From contig NZ_CP150662.1 in assembly GCF_038024125.1 (NCBI RefSeq), positions 2,583,501 to 2,647,500 of the forward strand: a DNA stretch of 64,000 nt. Reading direction: 5' to 3'. The notes beneath the pieces are model-generated. The model worked only from the letters and a program-made list of their open reading frames with translations, did no database searches and was not told where the DNA came from. Of the stretch, positions 40,960 through 49,313 are shown one piece after another (within the stretch, counting starts at the first letter, position 1; the number at the start of each line of letters is the position of its first letter). The stretch is from Polaribacter gangjinensis (GTDB lineage: Bacteria > Bacteroidota > Bacteroidia > Flavobacteriales > Flavobacteriaceae). The position numbers and the translations under genes were made by a program.

Positions 40960-40980
40960 TCAAAACATAAATTAACAATA

Positions 40981-41424
40981 ATGAATCGTAAAGAATTTTT
41001 AAAATCTATTGGAGTGTCTGCTGCTTTTGCAATTACGTATTCGTGTTTAGGAGGCTGTTCAACACCAGTTGACGACATCTTTCTTGAAACTCCACAATCA
41101 CCTCAAACACCTCAAACATCAAGCTCATTATTAAAAATTGATTTATCAGATCCTGCATCAATCAGTTTGAAAAATAACGGTGGATATTTAATCAAAAACA
41201 ACATTTTGGTCGCCAAAAATTTAAATGGAAATTATGTTGCAGCCACTGTAGTTTGTAGTCATGACAATTTAAAACGATTGATTTTTAAAAATGGAGAATA
41301 TTATTGTACAGCTCACGGAGCAAGATTTGATGTATTTGGGAAAGGACTTAATTCAAAGGCTAGTAGAGGAATAAAAATATATAAAACCTCTGTAAGCGAA
41401 AATATCTTAACGGTTTTAGCTTGA
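40981..41424 (+). CDS. Rieske [2Fe-2S] protein
   Basis: 147 residues. N-terminal export signal with a lipobox-like GVSAAFAITYSCLGGCST (Cys24 or Cys28). The cluster motif VVCSHDNLKRLIF...YYCTAHGARFD is CxH-x14-CxxH: two Cys and two His ligands, slightly shorter than the usual 15-17 spacing. It is small and has no membrane anchor besides the lipid, so it looks like a periplasmic electron carrier rather than a bc1-type subunit. The gene lies 21 bp after thioredoxin and 19 bp before apbE. Confidence 0.85.
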   Translation: MNRKEFLKSIGVSAAFAITYSCLGGCSTPVDDIFLETPQSPQTPQTSSSLLKIDLSDPASISLKNNGGYLIKNNILVAKNLNGNYVAATVVCSHDNLKRLIFKNGEYYCTAHGARFDVFGKGLNSKASRGIKIYKTSVSENILTVLA

Positions 41425-41443
41425 CTATAAATTTTCAATTATC

Positions 41444-42433
41444 ATGAAAAAATATTTATTCGTTTTAATTTTCATTATCTCCACTGTACTTTGGGGACAA
41501 CAGCCTTACAAAAGAACGCTCAAACTGATGGGAAGTAGGTTTGATATTACGGTTGTTGCAGAGAATTCAGATCAAGCCAATGCCTATATTGATATCGCTG
41601 TCGCTGAAATTAGCCGAATAGAGAAATTAATTTCTTCTTGGGATCCAAATTCACAAACTTCAGAAATCAACAGAAATGCAGGAATAAAACCTGTAAAAGT
41701 TGATGATGAACTTTTTCAATTGATAAAACGTGCAAAAAAAATATCTAAATTAACCAATGGGGCTTTTGACATTAGTTATGCTTCTATGGATAAAGTTTGG
41801 TTTTTTGACGGAACAATGAAGGAGATGCCTTCAGAAGAAGCAATCAAAAAATCCGTCGTAAAAGTTGGTTATGAAAACATTTATTTAGATGAAGAAAAAC
41901 ACACTGTTTTTTTAAAACTACCAGGAATGAAGATAGGATTTGGTGCCATTGGCAAAGGTTATGCCGCTGATAAAGCCAAGGAATTATTAATGAAAAAAGG
42001 AATTTCAGCAGGAATTATAAATGCTTCAGGAGATTTGAATACTTGGGGAACCCAACCAAATGGAAATGATTGGTTGGTTGCTATTGTAAACCCTCTCAAT
42101 AAAGAAAAAGTTTTTTCTTGGATGCCCGTTAAAAATAGTGCAGTCGTAACCTCAGGAAATTACGAAAAATATGTAAAATTCAATGATGTTTTATACACTC
42201 ACATTATTGATCCAAGAACTGGTTATCCTGCAACAGGAATTCTAAGTGTAACAATTTTTACAAAAACTGCTGAGCTAGCAGATGCTTTGGCAACCTCAAT
42301 TTTTGTAATGGGTTCAGATGTTGGCTTAAATTTTATAAATCAATTAGAAGGAGTTGAATGTGTTATAATTGATGCTAAAAATAAAATCATCACTTCAAAA
42401 AATATTAAATTAAATACTATAAAAAATGATTAA
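41444..42433 (+). CDS. apbE: FAD:protein FMN transferase ApbE
   Basis: 329 residues with signal peptide (FVLIFIISTVLWGQ). ApbE blocks are complete: LMGSRFDITVVAENSDQANA, EIEKLISSWDPNSQTSEIN-like segment, FDISYASMDKVWFFDG, IGFGAIGKGYAADKAKELL, IINASGDLNTWGTQPNG and THIIDPRTGYPATG with the metal-binding Asp. It attaches FMN from FAD to a Thr/Ser of a target protein in the periplasm. The gene overlaps the DUF4266 start by 8 bp, which suggests translational coupling and a shared task. Confidence 0.93.
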   Translation: MKKYLFVLIFIISTVLWGQQPYKRTLKLMGSRFDITVVAENSDQANAYIDIAVAEISRIEKLISSWDPNSQTSEINRNAGIKPVKVDDELFQLIKRAKKISKLTNGAFDISYASMDKVWFFDGTMKEMPSEEAIKKSVVKVGYENIYLDEEKHTVFLKLPGMKIGFGAIGKGYAADKAKELLMKKGISAGIINASGDLNTWGTQPNGNDWLVAIVNPLNKEKVFSWMPVKNSAVVTSGNYEKYVKFNDVLYTHIIDPRTGYPATGILSVTIFTKTAELADALATSIFVMGSDVGLNFINQLEGVECVIIDAKNKIITSKNIKLNTIKND

Positions 42434-42638
42434 AAAAGGTGTTATAACCATTCTTATAATGGGATTTTTTAGCTCATGTGTAGCTTTAAAAGAGTACGAA
42501 AAAATCAATATAAACGATCCAGATATGGTTTTAGCAGACAAAAAAGCAGACAAGTTTACAACCAATTTTCAAGTGTATCGTGAAGCTGCTGCTGGTGCAA
42601 ATGGAGGAAAATCTGGAGGTGGTTGTGGATGCAACTAA
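42426..42638 (+). CDS. DUF4266 small cysteine-tailed lipoprotein
   Basis: 70 residues; lipobox MGFFSSCVALK (Cys18). The core LKEYEKININDPDMVLADKK identifies DUF4266. The C-terminus is AAAGANGGKSGGGCGCN, with Cys67 and Cys69 in a Gly-rich tail. Such a tail could bind metal, carry a modification or be a thiol partner of the thioredoxin and DsbD in the same operon; this is inference. It overlaps apbE by 8 bp and precedes DUF3570 by 9 bp, a trio I know as recurrent in bacteria. Confidence 0.85.
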   Translation: MIKKGVITILIMGFFSSCVALKEYEKININDPDMVLADKKADKFTTNFQVYREAAAGANGGKSGGGCGCN

Positions 42639-42647
42639 ATTTAAAAA

Positions 42648-44102
42648 ATGTCAATTTTGAAAAATATATCAATACTTTTTTTATTGTTCTTTATAAGCTT
42701 TGCTGTTGCTCAAGAGAAAGACAAAAAAGAATATAAAAAACGCGTTTTAGAAACTGCTGAGGTAGATTTTATCAGTAGCTATTACTCACAAGATGGCAAT
42801 AACGCTTCTGTTACTGGAGGAATAGGAAATGAACATTTAACAGATGTTGCATCTTCTATTGTCATAAGTTTGCCCCTAAATGCTGATGATGTTTTAACAG
42901 TTGAGGCGGGTTTTTCTGCCTACACTTCTGCATCATCAAGTAATGGAAATCCCTTTGATACTAGTGGAGCTTCTAGAAATGGAGGAGATGATGATGATGA
43001 TGAATATGATGATAAAAGGGCAGTAGCCTCAAATACCATTGGAAGTCCTTGGGTCGCCTCCTCTGGAGCCTCTAAAAGTGATGTTTGGACTACCGTTAAT
43101 ATGGCTTATGCTCACTCTTCAGACAGTCGAAATTTTACTTGGGATTCACATGTTTCATTTTCATCAGAATACGATTACACTTCTTTTGGTTTTGGTGGTG
43201 GTATTCTACAACAATTCAACGAAAAAAATACTTCAATTGGAATTAGCGGAAGTGTTTATTTAGACACTTGGGATCCTGTATATCCAACTGAGTTAAAATC
43301 CTATAACGATGTTAATGGAAATTTAAATTTGGGTTTTTTTAGCGGCATTTCCATCTTGAACCAAAATGGAAATCAAAGTAAAAGTTGGAGGCCTAAAAAT
43401 GGGTTTGATAAAATTCAAAATAAAGAAAGAAATTCCTTTTCAGCTTCAGTTAGTTTTTCTCACATCATTAATAAAAGAGCTCAAATTTCAGTTTTTGCTG
43501 ATTTTGTTCAACAACAGGGTTGGTTAGCTAATCCTTTACAACGTGTGTATTTTGCAGATATTGCCAATTATTATATTGGTAATGCCAGCAGTATTAGTAA
43601 TTATGGCTCTAAACAAAATAGCGATGTATTTCAATTGGCTGATGATATTGAACGCTTGCCAAATACAAGGTTTAAAATACCAATTGGTATGCGTTTTAAT
43701 TATTACATCAACGAAATGTTTGTATTGAGAACTTATTATCGATATTATTCAGATAATTGGGGAATAACTTCACAAACGGCAAGTGTTGAAGTGCCTGTGA
43801 AAATTACAGATAAATTTACCCTGTATCCATCTTACAGATATTACATACAAACAGCTGCAAACTATTTTGCACCCTTTGAAAAGCATTTGTCAACTCAAAA
43901 TTATTACACTTCCGATTTCGATCTTTCAGCTTACAATTCAATGCAACTTGGTGTCGGAATTTCATATACAGATATTTTTACGAAATCGCATTTGTGGAAA
44001 TTTGGATTAAAAAGTGTTGATGTTAAACTATATCAATACAAAAGAAATTCGGGTTTTAATTCGGGAATCATTAATGTAGGAATGAAGTTTATCATGGATT
44101 AA
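42648..44102 (+). CDS. DUF3570 outer-membrane protein
   Basis: 484 residues with a signal peptide ending FAVAQ. The mature protein is beta-strand-rich with aromatic girdles (FTWDSHVSFSSEYDYTSFGF, MFVLRTYYRYYSDNWGITSQ, YSYTDIFTKSHLWKFGLKSV-like end), consistent with a barrel. It matches DUF3570. Near the start there are two SGAS motifs, DTSGAS at 104-109 and SSGAS at 138-142, separated by an Asp run (DDDDDEYDD). SGA(S/T) is the core of ApbE flavinylation sites, but the canonical D three residues before S is not present. It sits between DUF4266 and dsbD. Confidence 0.85.
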   Translation: MSILKNISILFLLFFISFAVAQEKDKKEYKKRVLETAEVDFISSYYSQDGNNASVTGGIGNEHLTDVASSIVISLPLNADDVLTVEAGFSAYTSASSSNGNPFDTSGASRNGGDDDDDEYDDKRAVASNTIGSPWVASSGASKSDVWTTVNMAYAHSSDSRNFTWDSHVSFSSEYDYTSFGFGGGILQQFNEKNTSIGISGSVYLDTWDPVYPTELKSYNDVNGNLNLGFFSGISILNQNGNQSKSWRPKNGFDKIQNKERNSFSASVSFSHIINKRAQISVFADFVQQQGWLANPLQRVYFADIANYYIGNASSISNYGSKQNSDVFQLADDIERLPNTRFKIPIGMRFNYYINEMFVLRTYYRYYSDNWGITSQTASVEVPVKITDKFTLYPSYRYYIQTAANYFAPFEKHLSTQNYYTSDFDLSAYNSMQLGVGISYTDIFTKSHLWKFGLKSVDVKLYQYKRNSGFNSGIINVGMKFIMD

Positions 44103-44117
44103 AACATTCTATTTATT

Positions 44118-46073
44118 ATGAAAAAAATTATAGCTTTATTTATTGGCATTTCATCATTTGCAATAAATGCTCAGGAAAATAGTATGAATCCCGTTTCTTG
44201 GAGTTCAAAATCGATAAAAATTTCAGAGTCAATTTACGATATTGTAATCACTGGTGAAATTGAAAAAGATTGGCATTTGTTTTCTCAATTTACTAACAAA
44301 AGTGGCTCTTTGCCTTCTGTGCTCACTTTTGAAAATTCTAAAGACAATTATCAATTAATTGGTCTAGCAAAAGAAAGTAAAACAACTACAAAATACAATG
44401 ATATTTTCGAAGTTGATGAAACATTTTTTGTTAATAATGCTCAGTTCACACAACGGATAAGATTGATTTCAAAAGAATTACCAGGAATCCATTTGAATCT
44501 AAGTTACCAAGTTTGCAAAGAGGTGTGTATAAATAAAGAAGAAAATTTTATGATTTCTCTTGATGGTAGCAAAATTGAAGTTTCACAGGTAATTATAGAT
44601 GAAAAAAACAAACAATTAGGAGAACAATTGTTACTTGATTTAAAAAATAAAGAACAATTCAACAATGATTTACCAAACCAAACTACCAAAGGGAATTTAT
44701 GGAAAATTTTTGTATTAGGATTTTTAGGCGGTTTGCTTGCATTGCTTACGCCTTGTGTTTTCCCAATGATTCCTCTTACGGTTTCATTTTTCACAAAACA
44801 ATCTGATACTAAATCTAAAGGAATTAGAAATGCCATTTTATATGGTCTTTTTATTATAGTAATCTATGTTGGATTGAGTATTCCTTTCCATTTTTTAGAT
44901 TCCATGGATCCTGAGATTTTAAATACCATTTCAACAAATATTTGGTTGAATGTGATTTTCTTTATCATTTTTATCTTTTTTGCCTTTTCATTTTTTGGAT
45001 ATTACGAGTTAACATTGCCAAATTCTTGGTCAAATAAAATGGATTCAGCTTCCAATACAGGTGGAATTATTGGTATTTTTTTCATGGCAGTTACATTGGC
45101 TTTAGTTTCATTTTCTTGTACAGGACCCATTTTAGGTTCATTATTAGCAGGATCATTGACAAGTGATGGTGGTGCATTTCAATTAACTGCAGGAATGATG
45201 GGTTTTGGAGTAGCATTGGCATTGCCATTTGCACTTTTTGCCTTGTTTCCAAATTTACTAAAATCCTTACCTAAATCTGGGGGTTGGTTATCAACTGTAA
45301 AAGTTTTATTGGGTTTTGTGGAATTGGCTTTGGCTTTTAAATTTTTATCAAATGCAGATTTGGTGGCACATTGGGGAATTTTAAAAAGAGAGGTTTTTAT
45401 TGGAATTTGGATGCTTATTTTTGGTTTGATGGCGTTGTATTTTTTAGGATTTTTTCGATTTCCGCATGAAAGTAAAAAGAAATTCAGCCTGCCAAAAGTT
45501 TCTTTTGCGTTACTAATTGTTGCTTTTGTGATTTATTTAGGAACAGGTTTGTCTAAAAATACGCATCTGAAAGTATTGGCTGGATTTCCACCACCAACTT
45601 TTTACAGTGTTTACACGCAAAGTTCAGATTGTCCTTTGGGTTTAGATTGTTTTAAAGATTTTGATAAAGGTCTTGAATTTGCGAAAAAAATGAATAAGCC
45701 AATCTTGTTAGATTTTACAGGTTGGGCATGCGTTAACTGCCGTAAAATGGAAGAAAATGTTTGGACACATCCCAATGTTTACAAAGTACTTAAAGATAAC
45801 TATGTATTGATTTCTTTATACGTTGATGATCGTCAAGAATTGCCAAAAGAATATCAATTTAAAATTCAAATGAATCAAAATCATCTGAAAAAGATTAAAA
45901 CAGTTGGTGACAAATGGGCAACATTTCAATATTTGAATTTTAAAACCGCTTCACAACCTTATTATGTAACTTTGAGTCCTCAACTGGAAGTATTAAACAA
46001 GGCAAAGCAATATACCAATGCTGATGATTATTACAGATGGTTACAACAAAGTCTAAAAACATTTAACAACTAA
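44118..46073 (+). CDS. dsbD: Thiol:disulfide interchange protein DsbD
   Basis: 651 residues, full DsbD architecture. Signal peptide 1-18; N-terminal alpha-like domain with CKEVC (Cys133, Cys137); eight-helix CcdA-like core with LLTPCVFPMIPLTVSF (Cys213) and LVSFSCTGPILGSLLAGSL (Cys334); C-terminal thioredoxin domain with DFTGWACVNCRKMEENVW (CxxC). It carries electrons from cytosolic thioredoxin through the inner membrane to periplasmic thiols. Last gene of the redox operon, followed by a hairpin. It would keep the thioredoxin and the DUF4266 cysteines reduced. Confidence 0.92.
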   Translation: MKKIIALFIGISSFAINAQENSMNPVSWSSKSIKISESIYDIVITGEIEKDWHLFSQFTNKSGSLPSVLTFENSKDNYQLIGLAKESKTTTKYNDIFEVDETFFVNNAQFTQRIRLISKELPGIHLNLSYQVCKEVCINKEENFMISLDGSKIEVSQVIIDEKNKQLGEQLLLDLKNKEQFNNDLPNQTTKGNLWKIFVLGFLGGLLALLTPCVFPMIPLTVSFFTKQSDTKSKGIRNAILYGLFIIVIYVGLSIPFHFLDSMDPEILNTISTNIWLNVIFFIIFIFFAFSFFGYYELTLPNSWSNKMDSASNTGGIIGIFFMAVTLALVSFSCTGPILGSLLAGSLTSDGGAFQLTAGMMGFGVALALPFALFALFPNLLKSLPKSGGWLSTVKVLLGFVELALAFKFLSNADLVAHWGILKREVFIGIWMLIFGLMALYFLGFFRFPHESKKKFSLPKVSFALLIVAFVIYLGTGLSKNTHLKVLAGFPPPTFYSVYTQSSDCPLGLDCFKDFDKGLEFAKKMNKPILLDFTGWACVNCRKMEENVWTHPNVYKVLKDNYVLISLYVDDRQELPKEYQFKIQMNQNHLKKIKTVGDKWATFQYLNFKTASQPYYVTLSPQLEVLNKAKQYTNADDYYRWLQQSLKTFNN

Positions 46074-46095
46074 TTTGTTGTGATTTACCAAAAGT

Positions 46096-46129
46096 AAAAC
46101 TTATCAACTTTTTATTGTTGATAAGTTTT
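46096..46129 (+). terminator. Terminator of the redox operon
   Basis: AAAACTTATCAAC (46096-46108) and GTTGATAAGTTTT (46117-46129), 13-bp perfect stem, loop TTTTTATT; the T tail is short (TTTT). Confidence 0.75.
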
Positions 46130-46173
46130 AAATTATTGATTTTCTGTTATTTACAAATAAACTCCAGATTTTT

Positions 46174-46187
46174 ATGACAAAAGTCAT
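46174..46187. promoter_or_regulatory. Palindrome before nrdJ, possible Crp/Fnr-type site
   Basis: ATGAC-AAAA-GTCAT is a perfect 14-bp palindrome 66 bp before the nrdJ ATG. Its shape (5-bp half-sites with 4-bp spacer) fits Crp/Fnr-family operators. No regulator is identified. Confidence 0.4.
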
Positions 46188-46253
46188 GTTTTGCGTGTTC
46201 AATTTTAAAGAAATTTCACATGCAAAAATCAACTTCATAAAATTCACGGTATC

Positions 46254-48803
46254 ATGTCAAATTCGGAGATTTCTTCTTTCAAAAAAGCACCTAAAATTAC
46301 TAGAGAATCAGCTCTTCAAAAATCAATCAACTATTTTAAAAACGACGAACTAGCGGCTTCTGTTTGGTTGAATAAGTATGCTTTAAAAGATTCGAATGGC
46401 AATTTATATGAAAGCTCTCCTGATGACATGCATCACAGAATCGCATCAGAAATTGCAAGAATTGAAAAAAAATATTCAAATCCATTATCAGAAAATGACA
46501 TTTTTGAAGTGATCAAAAACTTCAAATACATTGTGCCACAGGGAAGTCCTATGGCTGGTATTGGAAATCCATTTCAAATTGCCTCACTCTCCAATTGTTT
46601 TGTAATAGGTAATAACGGAGAATCAGATTCCTATGGAGGCATTTTAAAAATTGACCAAGAACAGGTTCAATTAATGAAACGTAGAGGTGGAGTTGGGCAC
46701 GATTTATCACACATTCGTCCAAAAGGGTCGCCTGTTAAAAATTCAGCATTGACATCCACAGGCATTGTTCCTTTTATGGAACGCTATTCAAATTCTACAA
46801 GAGAAGTTGCCCAAGATGGAAGACGTGGCGCATTAATGTTGTCAGTTTCCATCAATCATCCTGATGCTGAAGATTTTATTGATGCCAAATTAGAACAAGG
46901 AAAAGTTACAGGAGCAAATGTGTCTGTAAAAATTGACGATGCGTTTATGAACGCTGTCAAAAACAACGCTTTGTACACCCAAAAATATCCTGTTTTTAGC
47001 CAAAATCCTTTGTATACCAAAGAAATTGAAGCATCCAAAATCTGGAAAAAAATTGTGCATAACGCATGGAAATCAGCTGAGCCAGGCATTTTATTTTGGG
47101 ATACCATTATCAATGAATCTGTACCAGATTGTTATGCTTATATGGGTTACAAAACGGTTTCCACAAATCCATGTGGCGAAATTCCTTTGTGTCCTTATGA
47201 TTCTTGCAGATTGTTGGCAATCAATTTGTATTCGTATGTAACAAATCCTTTTGAACAAAAAGCCACTTTTGATTTTTCGTTATTCAAAAAACATATTGCA
47301 ATTGCTCAAAGAATGATGGATGATATTATTGATTTAGAATTGGAAAAAATCGATAAAATTTTAGAAAAAATTGATCAAGATCCTGAAGAGGAATCTGTAA
47401 AATCGGTTGAAAAAAACTTATGGCTCAACATCCGTCAAAAGGCTTATGAAGGCAGAAGAACTGGCATTGGAATTACTGCAGAAGGTGATATGTTAGCCGC
47501 TTTAGGTTTGCGTTATGGCAGTGAAAGAGGTAATGAATTTGCTACAGAAATTCATAAAACCTTGGCAATTGAAACCTACAGAGCTTCTGTAAATTTGGCA
47601 AAAGAGCGAGGTTCTTTCTCTATTTTTGATGCTGATAAAGAGAAAAATAATCCATTTATTCTTCGTTTAAAAGAAGCTGATTCTAAGCTTTATTATGAAA
47701 TGTTAGAACATGGCAGACGAAATATTGCTTTGTTAACCATTGCTCCTACAGGAACTACGAGTTTGATGACACAAACTTCTTCTGGAATTGAACCTGTTTT
47801 TATGCCTGTTTACAAACGCAGAAAAAAGGTAAATCCGAATGATAAAAATGTAAACATCGATTTTGTAGATGAAGTAGGGGATTCTTGGGAAGAGTTTGTT
47901 GTTTTTCATCACAAATTTAAAACGTGGATGGAAGTCAATAACATTGATACTACACAACATTTTTCTCAAGAACAAATTGATGAATTGGTCAAAAAATCAC
48001 CTTATTACAAAGCAACTTCTAATGATATTGATTGGATTAGTAAAGTTACCATGCAAGGAGCCATTCAAAAATGGGTTGATCATTCTATCAGTGTAACTAT
48101 CAATTTACCCAATGATGTTTCTGAGGATTTGGTTGGCGAATTATACATAAAAGCTTGGGAAGTTGGGTGCAAAGGCGTTACCGTTTACAGAGATGGTTCG
48201 CGATCTGGAGTTTTGATTTCAAACGAGGAAAAAAAGAAAGAAACGATTGGTAATTTCCCCTTAAAGCGACCTCAAATTTTGGAGGCAGAGGTGGTTCGTT
48301 TTCAAAACCAAAAAGAAAAATGGATTGCTTTGGTAGGTTTGATTGATGAAAAACCCTATGAAATTTTTACAGGTTTGATTGATGATGAAAACGGAATCGT
48401 AATTCCACAGTGGGTTGAAAAAGGAGATATTGTAAAAAATTATAACGAAGATGGATCTTCAAGATACGATTTTCAATACAAAAACAAATTGGGTTACAAA
48501 ACCATCATTGAAGGATTGTCTTATAAATTCAATCCTGAATTTTGGAATTACGCCAAGTTAATTTCTGGAGTGATGCGCCATGGAATGCCCATTCATAAAG
48601 TAATTGAATTGATTAATACCCTGCATTTTGATAACAATTCCATCAATACTTGGAAAAGTGGTGTGCAAAGAACCTTAAAAAGGTATGTAGAAGATGGCAT
48701 TATTGCAAGAGGACAAACCTGTGATAATTGCCACTCAAAAGAATTGATTTATCAAGAAGGATGCTTAACTTGTAAAGATTGTGGTTCGTCTAAATGTGGG
48801 TAA
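46254..48803 (+). CDS. nrdJ: Class II (B12-dependent) ribonucleotide reductase
   Basis: 849 residues. The active-site barrel has SLSNCFVIGN (Cys115), STNPCGEIPLCPYDSCR (Asn305, Cys307, Glu309) and IAPTGTTSLMTQTSSGIEPV; the C-terminal half has the TSCPD-like domain (GLIDDENGIVIPQWVEKGDI) and a tail rich in Cys (CDNCHSKEL, CLTCKDCGSSKCG). It reduces ribonucleotides using adenosylcobalamin, so it needs no oxygen. No class I or III genes are in the window. Preceded by a palindrome (46174) that may serve oxygen or redox control; no cobalamin riboswitch is visible in the short leader. Confidence 0.92.
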   Translation: MSNSEISSFKKAPKITRESALQKSINYFKNDELAASVWLNKYALKDSNGNLYESSPDDMHHRIASEIARIEKKYSNPLSENDIFEVIKNFKYIVPQGSPMAGIGNPFQIASLSNCFVIGNNGESDSYGGILKIDQEQVQLMKRRGGVGHDLSHIRPKGSPVKNSALTSTGIVPFMERYSNSTREVAQDGRRGALMLSVSINHPDAEDFIDAKLEQGKVTGANVSVKIDDAFMNAVKNNALYTQKYPVFSQNPLYTKEIEASKIWKKIVHNAWKSAEPGILFWDTIINESVPDCYAYMGYKTVSTNPCGEIPLCPYDSCRLLAINLYSYVTNPFEQKATFDFSLFKKHIAIAQRMMDDIIDLELEKIDKILEKIDQDPEEESVKSVEKNLWLNIRQKAYEGRRTGIGITAEGDMLAALGLRYGSERGNEFATEIHKTLAIETYRASVNLAKERGSFSIFDADKEKNNPFILRLKEADSKLYYEMLEHGRRNIALLTIAPTGTTSLMTQTSSGIEPVFMPVYKRRKKVNPNDKNVNIDFVDEVGDSWEEFVVFHHKFKTWMEVNNIDTTQHFSQEQIDELVKKSPYYKATSNDIDWISKVTMQGAIQKWVDHSISVTINLPNDVSEDLVGELYIKAWEVGCKGVTVYRDGSRSGVLISNEEKKKETIGNFPLKRPQILEAEVVRFQNQKEKWIALVGLIDEKPYEIFTGLIDDENGIVIPQWVEKGDIVKNYNEDGSSRYDFQYKNKLGYKTIIEGLSYKFNPEFWNYAKLISGVMRHGMPIHKVIELINTLHFDNNSINTWKSGVQRTLKRYVEDGIIARGQTCDNCHSKELIYQEGCLTCKDCGSSKCG

Positions 48804-48807
48804 AAGG

Positions 48808-49242
48808 TTAGTTTACTTTATCAAAAATAAAGTCAATTCGAAAATCATCGCTTGAAATAATAGCTTTTAATTGCTTATTTTCAAGGTAATAATGAATTTT
48901 TTTCGGGAATTCGTTTTGTGGATTTTCACACACAAATGAAGTGTCTGTTTGCGAAGTAAATTTAAAATACGTTGGTGTTTCATTTACATTAGAAACCATT
49001 AAATGCAACGTATCATTGATTTCAAGAATGCTCATTTGCTCATTAAAAACGGTTTTTCCGTTATTGATGGTGATTCCCATTCCAGTCAAATCACTTTTCC
49101 AGTTTTCATAGGTTTTATTACCTTCTGTGTCATTCAAGCGAATCCAATTGCCAATCAAAAAAGTGGGTTTTGATGGTTTCTTTTCTTCTTTTTGACAAGA
49201 TATCAATAAAATAATGCCTAAAAATAAAATTAGTGATCTCAT
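48808..49242 (-). CDS. DUF6265-like lipoprotein
   Basis: 144 residues from the ATG at 49242, giving signal peptide RSLILFLGIILLISCQKEEK with lipobox Cys16; an earlier in-frame ATG at 49296 would add a non-signal stretch and is rejected. The mature part has the DUF6265 pattern: FLIGNWIRLND, DTLHLMVSNVNETPTYFKF, FVCENPQNEFPKKIHYYLEN, DDFRIDFIFDKV. Small beta-barrel-like periplasmic or envelope protein with unknown role. Divergent from prfA, convergent with nrdJ (4-bp gap). Confidence 0.7.
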   Translation of the reverse strand: MRSLILFLGIILLISCQKEEKKPSKPTFLIGNWIRLNDTEGNKTYENWKSDLTGMGITINNGKTVFNEQMSILEINDTLHLMVSNVNETPTYFKFTSQTDTSFVCENPQNEFPKKIHYYLENKQLKAIISSDDFRIDFIFDKVN

Positions 49243-49283
49243 AAAAATTAGTTTCCTTTTTTCAAAGATACCTATAAAAATTG

Positions 49284-49291
49284 TAAATTCG
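49284..49291 (+). promoter_or_regulatory. -7-like element of prfA promoter
   Basis: TAAATTCG, one mismatch from TAnnTTTG, 22 bp before the prfA ATG; AAGAGGAC lies at 49303-49310 as a possible ribosome binding site. Confidence 0.4.
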
Positions 49292-49313
49292 CACACTTAG
49301 AAAAGAGGACAAA

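Noticed and set aside
46130..46253. Cobalamin riboswitch before nrdJ
   Set aside because: The leader is short and I see no B12-box-like sequence (GCCACTG-type); only the small palindrome is present. The same holds for the region before icmF.
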